Below are positions 7,305 to 15,523 of a DNA stretch of 22,688 nt, piece after piece. Position 1 is the stretch's first letter, and every line of letters starts with the position of its first letter. Origin of the DNA: an uncultured Clostridia bacterium (lineage in GTDB: Bacteria > Bacillota > Clostridia > TANB77 > CAG-465). The translations under genes and the position numbers were made by a program. The stretch lies in assembly GCA_947628575.1 (NCBI GenBank), contig CANRAK010000009.1, positions 1-22,688 of the forward strand, read 5' to 3'. The notes below the pieces were generated by a model. That model was not told the origin of the DNA and ran no database searches. It was given only the letters and a program-made list of their open reading frames with translations.

Positions 7305-7951
7305 TATCTAACTCCTTCTTCTTGCTCTTTAGCATCTAATTCTCTTTCAGAAGTAAGCTCACCTTTTACAACTACTCTTTTTGTAGCAGCTTGTGTACAA
7401 GTAATAAGTGTTATCTCTCTTTTTGTACTACCTTTTAATACATCTGTTCTAGAAGGATCTACTACCTCTACAGAAGTTACAGTATAAATATATTCATGTG
7501 TTTTAGTAACTACTCTTACTTTATCTCCATACTGACATTTATGTAAGTTTCTAAATATCTCTGTATATATGTTATTATGTGCTGCTAAACAGAAATTACC
7601 AATTTGTCCAGCATCAGCACATCCTTGGAATTTACCTATATAATTTTTTAAAATTTCATCATCAGTTCCTTCTACTATTTGTCCTCTTATTGAATAAGCT
7701 GGTATATCTAATACAGCTATAGCATTACCTGTTACTCTCAAAGGTGTATTATCCTTACTTGCTAAAGCTGCAAATATATTAGTATCTTTTGAACTTGATA
7801 CTGAAATTTGCTCTGTTAATGTTTTAATCTTTTCTTGATTTAATAAGTTCTTAACCTCAATTACAGCAAAAGAAGTTACAGCTATAAATATAACTAATAT
7901 AACTAGCTCTTTAAATCTTGCTTTAAATTTTAAGGCTCTTAATTTTTTCAT
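7304..7951 (-). CDS. Sortase (transpeptidase), possibly class D-like
   Basis: Sortases cleave a C-terminal sorting motif and join the protein to peptidoglycan or to a pilin lysine. This one has an N-terminal membrane anchor (about residues 15-31) and a C-terminal catalytic barrel. The catalytic residues are visible: His125 in CLAAHNN, Cys185 in ITLITC and Arg192 in TKRVVV. The IPAYSIRGQIVEGT strand is typical of class D/A enzymes; the class call is tentative. I start it at the ATG at 7949-7951, 9 nt after GGGAGG. The longer frame from 7990 would place that ribosome site inside the gene. At 215 residues it is a normal size. It leads a three-gene unit with two small membrane proteins; the nearest candidate substrate is the surface protein at 1194-3449. 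Confidence 0.9.
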   Translation of the reverse strand: MKKLRALKFKARFKELVILVIFIAVTSFAVIEVKNLLNQEKIKTLTEQISVSSSKDTNIFAALASKDNTPLRVTGNAIAVLDIPAYSIRGQIVEGTDDEILKNYIGKFQGCADAGQIGNFCLAAHNNIYTEIFRNLHKCQYGDKVRVVTKTHEYIYTVTSVEVVDPSRTDVLKGSTKREITLITCTQAATKRVVVKGELTSERELDAKEQEEGVR

Positions 7952-7998
7952 TAGTATCATCCTCCCAAATAGATAACCAAAATTATCCATATATTAAA

Positions 7999-8028
7999 AT
8001 TATAACATATTTATTGTTTTTTAGTCAA
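7999..8028 (-). promoter_or_regulatory. Sigma-A promoter of the sortase operon
   Basis: On the minus strand TTGACT (8023-8028), an 18-nt spacer and TATAAT (7999-8004), with TGT before the -10 giving a TGn extension. The start codon lies about 48 nt downstream. Confidence 0.7.
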
Positions 8029-8097
8029 ACATATTTTTTAATTCTTTTATGTAATCTTTACATATTTCTCTTAATTTTCTTAAAACCATCCTATTTA

Positions 8098-8126
8098 TTG
8101 ACATTTTTCTTTAATTAATATATAAT
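8098..8126 (+). promoter_or_regulatory. Perfect consensus sigma-A promoter of the glycosyltransferase operon
   Basis: TTGACA (8098-8103), a spacer of exactly 17 nt, and TATAAT (8121-8126). The leader to the ATG is about 58 nt and holds a weak TATGTC/GACATA inverted repeat (about 8132-8156), then AAGGAG (8176-8181). It is divergent from the sortase promoter, with about 70 bp between the two -35 elements. Confidence 0.92.
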
Positions 8127-8190
8127 ATTTATGTCATTTTACAAAAAAAGACATATGAGGTTTGAATATATTTTTAAGGAGTTTTAAATT

Positions 8191-9471
8191 ATGAAAATTG
8201 GCATTTTTACAGATACATATAATCCAGTTACTTCTGGTGTTGTAACTTCCATTAATATGGTAGAACAAGAAATGAAAAAACGTGGACATGAAGTTTATGT
8301 CTTTACAACATCTAAATCTGTACAACCAAATGAAAATCAAACACTATATATGCTAAAAAGTATGCCGTTACTTATAGCTAAACAATATAAAAATAGAATT
8401 GCTACATTCTATTCAAGAGAAGTAGCTAAACAAATTAAGGAGTTAGGACTGGATATAGTTCATACTCAAACTGAATTTTCATTGGGTGCATTTGGAAAAA
8501 TTATATCTAGAAAATATGATATTCCTTTTATACATACATATCATACAATGTGGGAAGATTACATACATTATATTACACCAATAAAAGGAAGAAATATTTA
8601 TCTAAAAAGAATTGTAAGAAACTTTTCAAGAGGTTTTGTTAGAAAAGCTGAGTGTGTTATTACTCCATCTAATAAAACAGCTAAATATTTAAAATACAAA
8701 TGTAAAGTTAAAAATAAACCTATATATATTATTCCTACAGGAATAGATATTGAGCCTTTTAAAAAAGAAAACTTCACTTTAGAAGATAAAAATAATTTAA
8801 AAGAGTCTTTAGGTATAGGTAAAGATAAAAAAGTTATTCTATTTTTAGGTAGAGTAGCTGAAGAAAAAAGTATAGACGTACTAATGGATAGTATGCCAGA
8901 TATATTTAAAGATTACCCTAATGTTGTATTTGTTGTAGTTGGCGATGGACCTGGAAAAAAATCTTTAGAAGAACAAGCTAGCAAATTAAATATAGCAGAT
9001 AAAGTAATATTTACAGGTAAAGTTCCTTGGAACGAAGTACCTAAATACTATAACATAGGTGATGTATTTGTTAACGCTTCTATAACAGAAACACAAGGTC
9101 TAACGTTTGTAGAAGCTATGGCAGCTGGTCTACCAATTGTAGCAAAATACGCACCTAACCTATCTGAATTTATTAAAGATGGGAAAAATGGTATTTTAGT
9201 TAGAAGGAATTCAGATTTTAAACATGCTATAATAAATATACTTGAAGATAAAAAATTAGGAAATAAACTAATAGATAATGGTTATATAACTGCCAAGGAA
9301 TATTCAATAGAAGAATTTGGCGATAAACTAGAAATGCTTTACTCTGAAATAATAAAGCTACACGAAGCTAAAAAACAAGCAGAAACAAAAGCAGAAAAAA
9401 ATGAACAAAAGAAAGCAATATATAAACGTATTGGAGAAAAATTACTAAAATTAACTAGACTTAGAAAGTAG
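8191..9471 (+). CDS. GT4-family glycosyltransferase, probably a diacylglycerol glucosyltransferase
   Basis: A GT-B fold retaining glycosyltransferase of 426 residues. The N-terminal acceptor domain opens MKIGIFTDTYNPVTSGV, with the glycine-containing loop typical of lipid glucosyltransferases. The donor domain includes ILFLGRVAEEKSID and VVVGDGPGKKS, and the EX7E motif is E300-TQGLTFV-E308, followed by AMAAGLPIVAK. In Firmicutes, proteins with the SITETQGLTFVEAMAAGLP pattern are commonly 1,2-diacylglycerol 3-glucosyltransferases that make membrane glycolipids and lipoteichoic-acid anchors; the exact donor and acceptor cannot be read here. The last 40 residues are very rich in lysine and glutamate and may form an amphipathic membrane-contact helix. 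AAGGAG precedes the ATG. The membrane protein at 9486 follows after 14 nt. Confidence 0.88.
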   Translation: MKIGIFTDTYNPVTSGVVTSINMVEQEMKKRGHEVYVFTTSKSVQPNENQTLYMLKSMPLLIAKQYKNRIATFYSREVAKQIKELGLDIVHTQTEFSLGAFGKIISRKYDIPFIHTYHTMWEDYIHYITPIKGRNIYLKRIVRNFSRGFVRKAECVITPSNKTAKYLKYKCKVKNKPIYIIPTGIDIEPFKKENFTLEDKNNLKESLGIGKDKKVILFLGRVAEEKSIDVLMDSMPDIFKDYPNVVFVVVGDGPGKKSLEEQASKLNIADKVIFTGKVPWNEVPKYYNIGDVFVNASITETQGLTFVEAMAAGLPIVAKYAPNLSEFIKDGKNGILVRRNSDFKHAIINILEDKKLGNKLIDNGYITAKEYSIEEFGDKLEMLYSEIIKLHEAKKQAETKAEKNEQKKAIYKRIGEKLLKLTRLRK

Positions 9472-9485
9472 GATGTGATTATTTT

Positions 9486-10091
9486 ATGTGGCTTATTACT
9501 TTTTTGCTAATACTTCTTATTAGCTTAATAATTGTAGTAATAATGGATACTGCTATGAAACTTGCACTTATGATTACTACACTATATAACTATGAAACTA
9601 AAAAATTATTTATACCAGCTATTCTTACAGTTGCACTCTGGGCAATATTACTTATTGGTTGTTTTAATACAATTAACACATCTCTTAATAACAATGCTGT
9701 TGACCTTATATTCTCTATGGTTTTTGAACATTCTCTAATAGATGAATATAAGCCTGTTATAATTAAAGCACTATTATCCACATTTATAATGGGAACTTTA
9801 TTACAGTCTTTTACATATTACACTGTAAATATAAACTATCAAAAAATATCTGGTACTGTAAGATTTTCAATAAAGAAATTAATTAAAATTATATATAAAA
9901 AAATATTTAAAAAAGACTTACCTAGTAAATACAATTCAGCATTATCTGAAATACAAAGAGTACCAAAAAAACTTACTTTTATTCGTGCTATAATAACTAG
10001 CATTATTTCAGTAATTATAACTTTATGTGTATGCTATGGGTTATTTGTTCTAGGAAGTGCTTTAAGCGGTAAAATACTAAAGATGCTTTAA
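9486..10091 (+). CDS. Multi-pass membrane protein of unknown function, partner of the glycosyltransferase
   Basis: 201 residues with an N-terminal helix (about 3-34), a second (about 42-63), a third around 90-112 and a fourth near the C-terminus (about 165-196). Between the last two is a strongly basic cytoplasmic segment (KKLIKIIYKKIFKKDLPSK). No motif that I recognise. It follows the glycosyltransferase by 14 nt, with AGGATG as ribosome site, and ends at the shared terminator, so it is co-transcribed. A role in glycolipid synthesis or transport is possible from context only. Confidence 0.78.
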   Translation: MWLITFLLILLISLIIVVIMDTAMKLALMITTLYNYETKKLFIPAILTVALWAILLIGCFNTINTSLNNNAVDLIFSMVFEHSLIDEYKPVIIKALLSTFIMGTLLQSFTYYTVNINYQKISGTVRFSIKKLIKIIYKKIFKKDLPSKYNSALSEIQRVPKKLTFIRAIITSIISVIITLCVCYGLFVLGSALSGKILKML

Positions 10092-10125
10092 AAAAGAGCG
10101 TAGAATTAAATTCTACGTTCTTTTT
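10090..10125. terminator. Bidirectional intrinsic terminator between converging operons
   Basis: GAGCGTAGAAT (10096-10106) and ATTCTACGTTC (10110-10120) form an 11-bp stem with one G-T wobble and a 3-nt loop, flanked by an A-run on the left and a T-run (10121-10125) on the right, so it works on both strands. The TAG stop of the HD-domain gene (10113-10115) lies inside the stem, and the TAA of the plus-strand gene ends at 10091. Confidence 0.88.
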
Positions 10126-10898
10126 GCTACTCTCTTATCTATATAATTATTACATATATCTAAAAGCTCTTTAGTATCTTTATTTATCTGTTCACTTTTA
10201 AAAGTCTCTTGTATTCTGTTATAAAAAGAATCTAAGTATTTTTTATTCTTTATATATCTTAAACAAAAGTTAAAATTAAAATCAAAAACATATCCATAAA
10301 ATACTAATATTAAATCAGCATTATTTTCTATATATTTATAACTAATAAAATGCTCATTTTTAAATCTTTCCATTAATTCTTTTTTCATAGTAAGATTTTT
10401 AAAATCTTTATACCAGAATATATCTTCCATTTTATCTTCGTTCATAACACGATATATATCCATCTTATCTGCATCTCTAATTATCTTAGCAAATAGCAAA
10501 GCATCTCCTGTAAGGCTTTTATCTATTTCTGCTTTATTATGATTATATACTGCAACTTTAATTATATCATCATACTTATTTGTATCAATAAAGTTCTTTA
10601 TCAGTCCATCTTCATATAACACTTTTAAACTATACTGTGCATGGTCTACTCCAGAGTCTTTATCACTAAAAGTATTATATACTCTTACTTGTTCAAATCT
10701 ACCTATGTCATGAAATATACCAATAAGCTCTGCTAACTTTGTCTGCTCCTCATTTAAATTTAAATCTATAGCAATTAATTTTGACATTTCTACTACTCTT
10801 AAAATATGCTTTACTTTTATTCGTATTCTTCCATTATTGATATCATATTTTTCTACATATTTCATAAATTCTTCTTTTGCTTTATCTATATCTATCAT
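10113..10898 (-). CDS. HD-domain metal-dependent phosphohydrolase
   Basis: A 261-residue soluble protein. The HD superfamily ligands are in order: His31 in VKHILRV, the His63-Asp64 doublet in GIFHDIGRFEQ, DHAQYS (Asp85-His86), YNHNK, then a conserved Asp in IIRDADKMD. This subgroup is often annotated simply as HD-domain protein and acts on nucleotides or phosphoesters; the substrate cannot be read from sequence. AGGAGG precedes the ATG. It follows recG by 8 nt, so the two form an operon. Its stop codon lies within the terminator hairpin. Confidence 0.85.
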   Translation of the reverse strand: MIDIDKAKEEFMKYVEKYDINNGRIRIKVKHILRVVEMSKLIAIDLNLNEEQTKLAELIGIFHDIGRFEQVRVYNTFSDKDSGVDHAQYSLKVLYEDGLIKNFIDTNKYDDIIKVAVYNHNKAEIDKSLTGDALLFAKIIRDADKMDIYRVMNEDKMEDIFWYKDFKNLTMKKELMERFKNEHFISYKYIENNADLILVFYGYVFDFNFNFCLRYIKNKKYLDSFYNRIQETFKSEQINKDTKELLDICNNYIDKRVAKRT

Positions 10899-10906
10899 TT
10901 GTCCTC

Positions 10907-12967
10907 CTATCCTACTATTCTTCCTAGTTGTTCGCCAAATTTTAATAGCAATGTTTCTTTTATTTTTCTATTTTCTTCCAATTCTAAATTTTTATCATTT
11001 TTTAATATATCTTTTACTGCTTCTTGTGTTTTTTCTAATACTTTAGTATCAGTTAGCAAATTAGCTAACTTAAATTCAGGCATTCCTGATTGTCTTATTC
11101 CAAAGAAATCACCTGGTCCACGTAGCTCTAAATCTTTCTTTGCAATATAAAATCCATCATTACTTTTTCTCATAGTATCAAGTCTTTCTCTTGATATAGC
11201 TGACCTATTGTTACTCTTTAATATACAATAAGATGCATCACTTCCTCTACCTACTCTACCTCTAAGTTGATGTAGAGCTGCAAGGCCAAATCTATCAGCA
11301 TTTTCTATAACCATTACCGTAGCATTAGGAACACTTATTCCTACTTCTATAACAGTTGTAGAAATCAATATATTAATCTTATTATCTTTAAAGTCTTGCA
11401 TTATGCTATCTTTTTCTTTGTTTTTCATTTTTCCATGTAATATAGCTACAGAGTAATTTGAAAATTCCTTTTTATATTCCTCATATAATTTTTCTACAGA
11501 ATTTAAATCTAATTCCTCATTTTCTTCAACTAACGGACAAACTACATACGCTTGTCTTCCCTGATCAATATTTTTCCTTAAGAAATTATATACTCTTTGA
11601 TTATATGTATCATTTACAACAAAAGTTTCAACAGGCTTTCTTCCTGGAGGAAGCTCATCTATTACAGATAAGTCTAAGTCACCATATAGAATTATTGCAA
11701 GTGAACGTGGTATAGGGGTAGCTGTCATTACTATTGTATCTACAATATTTCCTTTTGCAGATAATTTCATTCTCTGCTTTACACCAAATCTATGTTGTTC
11801 ATCTGTAATAACTAGCCCTAAATTATTAAATTCAATATTATCTTCTATTATAGAATGTGTACCTATTAAAATATCTATATCATTATTTTTTAATCTTTCA
11901 ACTATCTTTTCTTTTTGTTTCTTAGTAGTACTAGATGTAATTATCTCAACCTTCATATTTAGTTTTTCAAAATACTTAGATAATTCAAGATAATGCTGAT
12001 TAGCAAGTATTGTAGTTGGTGCCATAAGTGCTGCTTGATATCCATTTTTAACAGCAATATACATAGCTATAGCTGCTACCATTGTTTTTCCGGACCCAAC
12101 ATCTCCTTGTACTAGTCTATTCATGATTTTTTCTGATGCCAAGTCTTCTTTTATTTGCTCAACAACCTTTTTTTGGGCATTAGTAAGCTCAAAAGGAATT
12201 ACTTTTAAAAATTCACTACAATCTAAATCTTTATACACATTAGTCTTACTTGTATTCATTTCAATATCTTTCATTTTCATTAATGCAAGTTGAAATAAAA
12301 AAAGTTCTTCAAATATAATTCTATTTCTAGCTGTCTGTATCATATTATAATCTTTTGGAAAATGTATATTATTCACAGCATAATTTATCTCAGCTAGTCC
12401 ATACTTTCTTCTAAAATCATTTGAAAATATATCCTCTAGTAATATTCCTTTATCTATTATTATACTTGTAACAAGCTTAAATAAGTAGTTTTGTGTAATA
12501 CCTGCTGTTAAACTATAGATTGGATATAATCCTTGTACCTTATCTAGCTGTGATAATTCATATATACTACATGAATCTACATTTGCTCTAGTTGGACTTG
12601 CAAAAGATACCTTTCCGTAAAAAAGATATGAATTTCCCTCTTTTAATCTATCTTTTATATATATTTGGTTAAACCAAGTAAGAAAAGCTCTATTACCTTC
12701 TTCATCAATAACTACAGTTGATACTATTTTCTTTTTTCTTGCATAAGAAATTGTTACAGGCTTTATTAGTGTACCAATAAATAATACATTTTCATCTTTA
12801 TTAAATTCTCTTACATTTTTCAACTTAGTTCTATCTTCATAAGTTCTAGGATAATATTCTATTAAATCTCTTATTGTATATATTCCTAGTTTATTTAATA
12901 ATTCATACATTTTTGGTCCAACACCTTTTACATATTGAACACTTGTATCTAATTTTATATTCTCCAT
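10907..12967 (-). CDS. recG: ATP-dependent DNA helicase RecG
   Basis: RecG remodels stalled replication forks and branch-migrates Holliday junctions. Visible in order: an N-terminal helix-hairpin-helix-like VKGVGPKMYELLNKLGI; the OB-fold wedge domain (about 60-140); Walker A GDVGSGKT (288-295); MAPTTILANQHY; the DEQH box (389-392) in ITDEQHRFG; MTATPIPRSLA; and helicase motifs V and VI in STTVIEVGISVPNA and QLRGRVGRG. Length 686 residues is typical. The ATG is preceded by GGTGA, a weak ribosome site. First gene of a two-gene unit with the HD protein. Confidence 0.97.
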   Translation of the reverse strand: MENIKLDTSVQYVKGVGPKMYELLNKLGIYTIRDLIEYYPRTYEDRTKLKNVREFNKDENVLFIGTLIKPVTISYARKKKIVSTVVIDEEGNRAFLTWFNQIYIKDRLKEGNSYLFYGKVSFASPTRANVDSCSIYELSQLDKVQGLYPIYSLTAGITQNYLFKLVTSIIIDKGILLEDIFSNDFRRKYGLAEINYAVNNIHFPKDYNMIQTARNRIIFEELFLFQLALMKMKDIEMNTSKTNVYKDLDCSEFLKVIPFELTNAQKKVVEQIKEDLASEKIMNRLVQGDVGSGKTMVAAIAMYIAVKNGYQAALMAPTTILANQHYLELSKYFEKLNMKVEIITSSTTKKQKEKIVERLKNNDIDILIGTHSIIEDNIEFNNLGLVITDEQHRFGVKQRMKLSAKGNIVDTIVMTATPIPRSLAIILYGDLDLSVIDELPPGRKPVETFVVNDTYNQRVYNFLRKNIDQGRQAYVVCPLVEENEELDLNSVEKLYEEYKKEFSNYSVAILHGKMKNKEKDSIMQDFKDNKINILISTTVIEVGISVPNATVMVIENADRFGLAALHQLRGRVGRGSDASYCILKSNNRSAISRERLDTMRKSNDGFYIAKKDLELRGPGDFFGIRQSGMPEFKLANLLTDTKVLEKTQEAVKDILKNDKNLELEENRKIKETLLLKFGEQLGRIVG

Positions 12968-12984
12968 TTACTCACCACATCTTA

Positions 12985-13013
12985 ATTATATAGCAAAACA
13001 TACGTTTTATCTA
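12985..13013 (-). promoter_or_regulatory. Possible promoter of the recG operon
   Basis: On the minus strand TATAAT (12985-12990) lies about 18 nt before the ATG, with a poor -35 candidate TAGATA (13008-13013) at 17-nt spacing. It sits immediately after the terminator of the superoxide reductase gene, so a promoter is needed here; the exact elements are uncertain. Confidence 0.4.
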
Positions 13014-13025
13014 TACTGAAAATAT

Positions 13026-13045
13026 AAAGTAGCAAATGCTACTTT
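13026..13045 (-). terminator. Terminator of the superoxide reductase gene
   Basis: AAAGTAGC (13026-13033) and GCTACTTT (13038-13045) form an 8-bp stem with a 4-nt loop, followed on the minus strand by ATATTTTC. The stem overlaps the TAA stop (13044-13046) of the gene. Confidence 0.7.
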
Positions 13046-13409
13046 ATTTAACTTCTGTTTTCCATAGTCCATGTTTATTACAATATGCGTATATTGTTGA
13101 ACCTTGTATATATGGAAATCTAGCTTGTGCTTCTTGCTCTGGATATAGCTTAACCACATATTCTTTATTATCTGAAACTAGCATAATCCATTCAATGTAA
13201 TGCTCTTTTTCCATAACATGATTAACTGTTACATATATTTCATCTTCAACCTTTTCATATACAGGTAAGTGTTTTTCAATAGCGCACTCCTCTGTATTAG
13301 GTTTTATATCTATCATTTCACTATCACAACACATAACTTTTGAGTTGTTTTTTACTCTTACTATATTTCCACATTTTAAACATTTCTTTAATTTTATTTC
13401 ATTATTCAT
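13044..13409 (-). CDS. dfx: Desulfoferrodoxin (two-iron superoxide reductase)
   Basis: This enzyme reduces superoxide to hydrogen peroxide without making oxygen, a typical anaerobe defence. Both metal sites are complete in its 121 residues. The N-terminal desulforedoxin-type rubredoxin-like iron centre has Cys10, Cys13, Cys27 and Cys28 (CLKC, then VMCC). The C-terminal catalytic centre has Glu45 and His47 in IEKHLP, His64 and His70 in TVNHVMEKEHYIEW, and Cys110 and His113 in YCNKHG. I start it at the ATG at 13407-13409, after AAAGGAGGATATACT; the longer frame from 13436 would run through the ribosome site. It is monocistronic, with a perfect consensus promoter and its own terminator, so high expression is expected. 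Confidence 0.95.
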   Translation of the reverse strand: MNNEIKLKKCLKCGNIVRVKNNSKVMCCDSEMIDIKPNTEECAIEKHLPVYEKVEDEIYVTVNHVMEKEHYIEWIMLVSDNKEYVVKLYPEQEAQARFPYIQGSTIYAYCNKHGLWKTEVK

Positions 13410-13442
13410 AGTATATCCTCCTTTATTTTTAATCACATATTT

Positions 13443-13471
13443 ATTATATATAATCTAAATATATATGTCAA
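13443..13471 (-). promoter_or_regulatory. Perfect consensus sigma-A promoter of the superoxide reductase gene
   Basis: On the minus strand TTGACA (13466-13471), exactly 17 nt, then TATAAT (13443-13448). The leader to the ATG is about 27 nt. I see no clear operator overlapping it. Confidence 0.92.
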
Positions 13472-13513
13472 TAATATTAATGTTTCTTACAAATAGTTAC
13501 AACTACAACAATG

Positions 13514-13545
13514 AAAAATAGAGAAATTTAACATTCCTCTATTTT
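13514..13545 (-). terminator. Probable terminator of the DUF4358-like gene
   Basis: AAAATAGAG (13515-13523) and CTCTATTTT (13537-13545) form a 9-bp stem with a 13-nt loop; on the minus strand the stem ends in a T-run (TTTTTC). It lies 11 nt after the TAA of the upstream gene. Confidence 0.65.
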
Positions 13546-13556
13546 CTATTTCATTA

Positions 13557-14048
13557 TTACTTAATTAAATCTACTATATCTTTTGCATAATCACTAACTA
13601 TAAAATATGCATAATTTCCTTTTGACCCTATTTGTCTATTCTTTACTAACTCATATTCTTCTGTTAGATAATCTTTCCACATTTCATCATAACTTTCTCC
13701 ATAATTTTGAAGTGCTTTAACTACATTTTCTACATTTCCTTCTGTTGCTTCAATTATAACATACATATTTGAACTTACATTAACATAAGGCTTTAATCCA
13801 ATATAGTTACTAACCCACTCAGGATTTATACCTGCTTCACTTTCAAGATAAGTAAGAGAAATGCTTTCCATTCTTGCAGTGTCAAAATCAGTAGATTCTT
13901 CTATATTTGATGAAAGTGCTGTGAAATCAATATTTACTGGAACAGTATCATCTTTTTTATTATTTATAATAGCCATTACCATTATAACAACTGCACTAAT
14001 AATAAATATAGCTAACACTATTGCTAGTACAACATTTGTCTTTTTCAT
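13557..14048 (-). CDS. DUF4358-like membrane-anchored extracytoplasmic protein
   Basis: A 163-residue protein with one N-terminal membrane helix (about 5-27, a signal anchor without a lipobox cysteine) and a small external domain. The segments SNMYVIIEATEGNVENV, YGESYDEMWKDYL and ELVKNRQIGSKGNYAYFIVS match my memory of the DUF4358 pattern, a family frequent in Clostridia and of unknown role. The start is the ATG at 14046-14048, 8 nt after GGGAG; a GTG at 14055-14057 overlaps the ribosome site and is rejected. It lies just downstream of gatB but appears to have its own promoter. Confidence 0.75.
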   Translation of the reverse strand: MKKTNVVLAIVLAIFIISAVVIMVMAIINNKKDDTVPVNIDFTALSSNIEESTDFDTARMESISLTYLESEAGINPEWVSNYIGLKPYVNVSSNMYVIIEATEGNVENVVKALQNYGESYDEMWKDYLTEEYELVKNRQIGSKGNYAYFIVSDYAKDIVDLIK

Positions 14049-14080
14049 CACTATCACTCCCTTAATTACATTATATTATA

Positions 14081-14108
14081 ATTATACACTATTTATTTAT
14101 TATTTCAA
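14081..14108 (-). promoter_or_regulatory. Probable promoter of the DUF4358-like gene, overlapping the end of gatB
   Basis: On the minus strand TTGAAA (14103-14108), a 16-nt spacer and TATAAT (14081-14086). The -35 and spacer lie in the last codons of gatB. I see no terminator between gatB and this gene, so read-through from gatCAB may also occur. Confidence 0.6.
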
Positions 14109-15522
14109 GTAATAATTTATTAACAATCTGTGGATTTGCTTTACCTTTTGTTTCTTTCATTATCTGTCCAACTAAAAATCCTATTGCTCTATCTTTTCCT
14201 GCTTTATAATCTGCTACAGATTGTGGATTTGCTTCAACTATTTTTTCAACTAGTTGCTTAATAGCTCCTTCATCTGAAATTTGAACTAACCCTTTCTTTT
14301 CAACAATATCTTTTGCATTCTCTCCTGTTTCAAACATTTCTTCAAATATTTGTTTTGCTATTTTAGAAGATATTGTTCCTTTATCTATTAAGCTAATTAA
14401 AGTAGCTAGATTTTCTTCAGTTACTTTTGAATCATAGATTTCTATTTCTTTTTCATTTAGCATTCTAGTAAAGTCGCCCATAATCCAGTTAGATACTGCT
14501 TTTGGATTATTGCATAAACTATTTGTTTTCTCAAAGAAACTTGCTGTGTATTTAGATGCTGTTAATATTTCTGCATCATACTCTGGTAATCCAAACTCCT
14601 CTATATATCTTTCTTTCTTTATATGTGGCATTTCAGGTAATGAATTTTTAATGTTATCTATATACTCATCGCTTAATACTATTGGAGCAAGGTCTGGCTC
14701 AGGGAAATATCTATAATCTTGTGCATCTTCTTTTGAACGCATAGCATATCCAATACCTTTTGCATCGTCCCATCTTATTGTTTCCTGATGAATTACTCCA
14801 CCATTTTCAATAACTTCAATTTGTCTTTTAGTCTCAAATTCAATTAGATTATGTATAGCTCTAAATGAGTTTAAGTTTTTAGTTTCAGTTCTTGTTCCAA
14901 ACTCTTTTTGGCCAACTGGTCTTACAGATAAGTTTACATCACATCTTAGTGAACCTTCTTGCATTTTACAATCACAAACTTCTAAATATTCAAGTGTTGA
15001 TTTTAAGTTTTGCATATATGCAACTGCTTCATCTGCATTTCTTATATCTGGCTCTGAAACTATCTCAATTAATGGAACTGCACATCTATTCATGTCTACT
15101 AAAGTATCTCCTGTGTATGCATCATGAATTAATTTACCAGCATCTTCTTCTATATGTATTCTAGTAATACCAATTGTCTTTTTATTTCCATTAACATTAA
15201 TATCTATATGACCACCTATACATAAAGGTAAATCATATTGTGATATCTGATAAGCTTTTGGTAAATCTGGATAGAAATAATTTTTTCTATCTTGCTTAGA
15301 AAATCTAGATATTTCACAATTTGTTGCAAGTCCAGCTTTTACAGCATATTCAACAACTTTTTCATTTAATACAGGTAATGTTCCTGGCATACCTGTACAA
15401 ATTGGGCAACAATGAGTGTTAGGATCAGCGCCAAAAGATGTTGAACAGTTACAATATATTTTTGTATTAGTTGAAAGCTCTGCGTGTACTTCAAGTCCAA
15501 TTATAACTTCATATTCTTTCAT
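14089..15522 (-). CDS. gatB: Asp-tRNA(Asn)/Glu-tRNA(Gln) amidotransferase subunit B
   Basis: GatB binds the misacylated tRNA and phosphorylates the Glu or Asp side chain before amidation. The N-terminus IGLEVHAELSTNTKIYCNC is the family signature, followed by CCPICTGMPGTLPVLN; together these give the zinc-site cysteine pairs. HIEEDAGKLIHD and the PLIEIVSEPDIR segment are also typical. The C-terminal YqeY-like tail domain ends GFLVGQIMKETKGKANP. Length 477 residues is standard. One nucleotide separates the gatA stop from this ATG, and the ribosome site lies in the end of gatA. Third gene of gatCAB. Confidence 0.97.
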   Translation of the reverse strand: MKEYEVIIGLEVHAELSTNTKIYCNCSTSFGADPNTHCCPICTGMPGTLPVLNEKVVEYAVKAGLATNCEISRFSKQDRKNYFYPDLPKAYQISQYDLPLCIGGHIDINVNGNKKTIGITRIHIEEDAGKLIHDAYTGDTLVDMNRCAVPLIEIVSEPDIRNADEAVAYMQNLKSTLEYLEVCDCKMQEGSLRCDVNLSVRPVGQKEFGTRTETKNLNSFRAIHNLIEFETKRQIEVIENGGVIHQETIRWDDAKGIGYAMRSKEDAQDYRYFPEPDLAPIVLSDEYIDNIKNSLPEMPHIKKERYIEEFGLPEYDAEILTASKYTASFFEKTNSLCNNPKAVSNWIMGDFTRMLNEKEIEIYDSKVTEENLATLISLIDKGTISSKIAKQIFEEMFETGENAKDIVEKKGLVQISDEGAIKQLVEKIVEANPQSVADYKAGKDRAIGFLVGQIMKETKGKANPQIVNKLLLEIINK

Positions 15523-15523
15523 T

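Noticed and set aside
7952..7990. Longer N-terminus of the sortase (MDNFGYLFGRMIL)
   Set aside because: GGGAGG lies inside this extension and points to the ATG at 7949-7951; the extension also covers the region just after the promoter's start point.
8130..8158. TATGTC/GACATA repeat in the glycosyltransferase leader as a riboswitch
   Set aside because: The stem is only 6 bp around an A-rich loop and the leader is under 60 nt, too short for a known riboswitch class.
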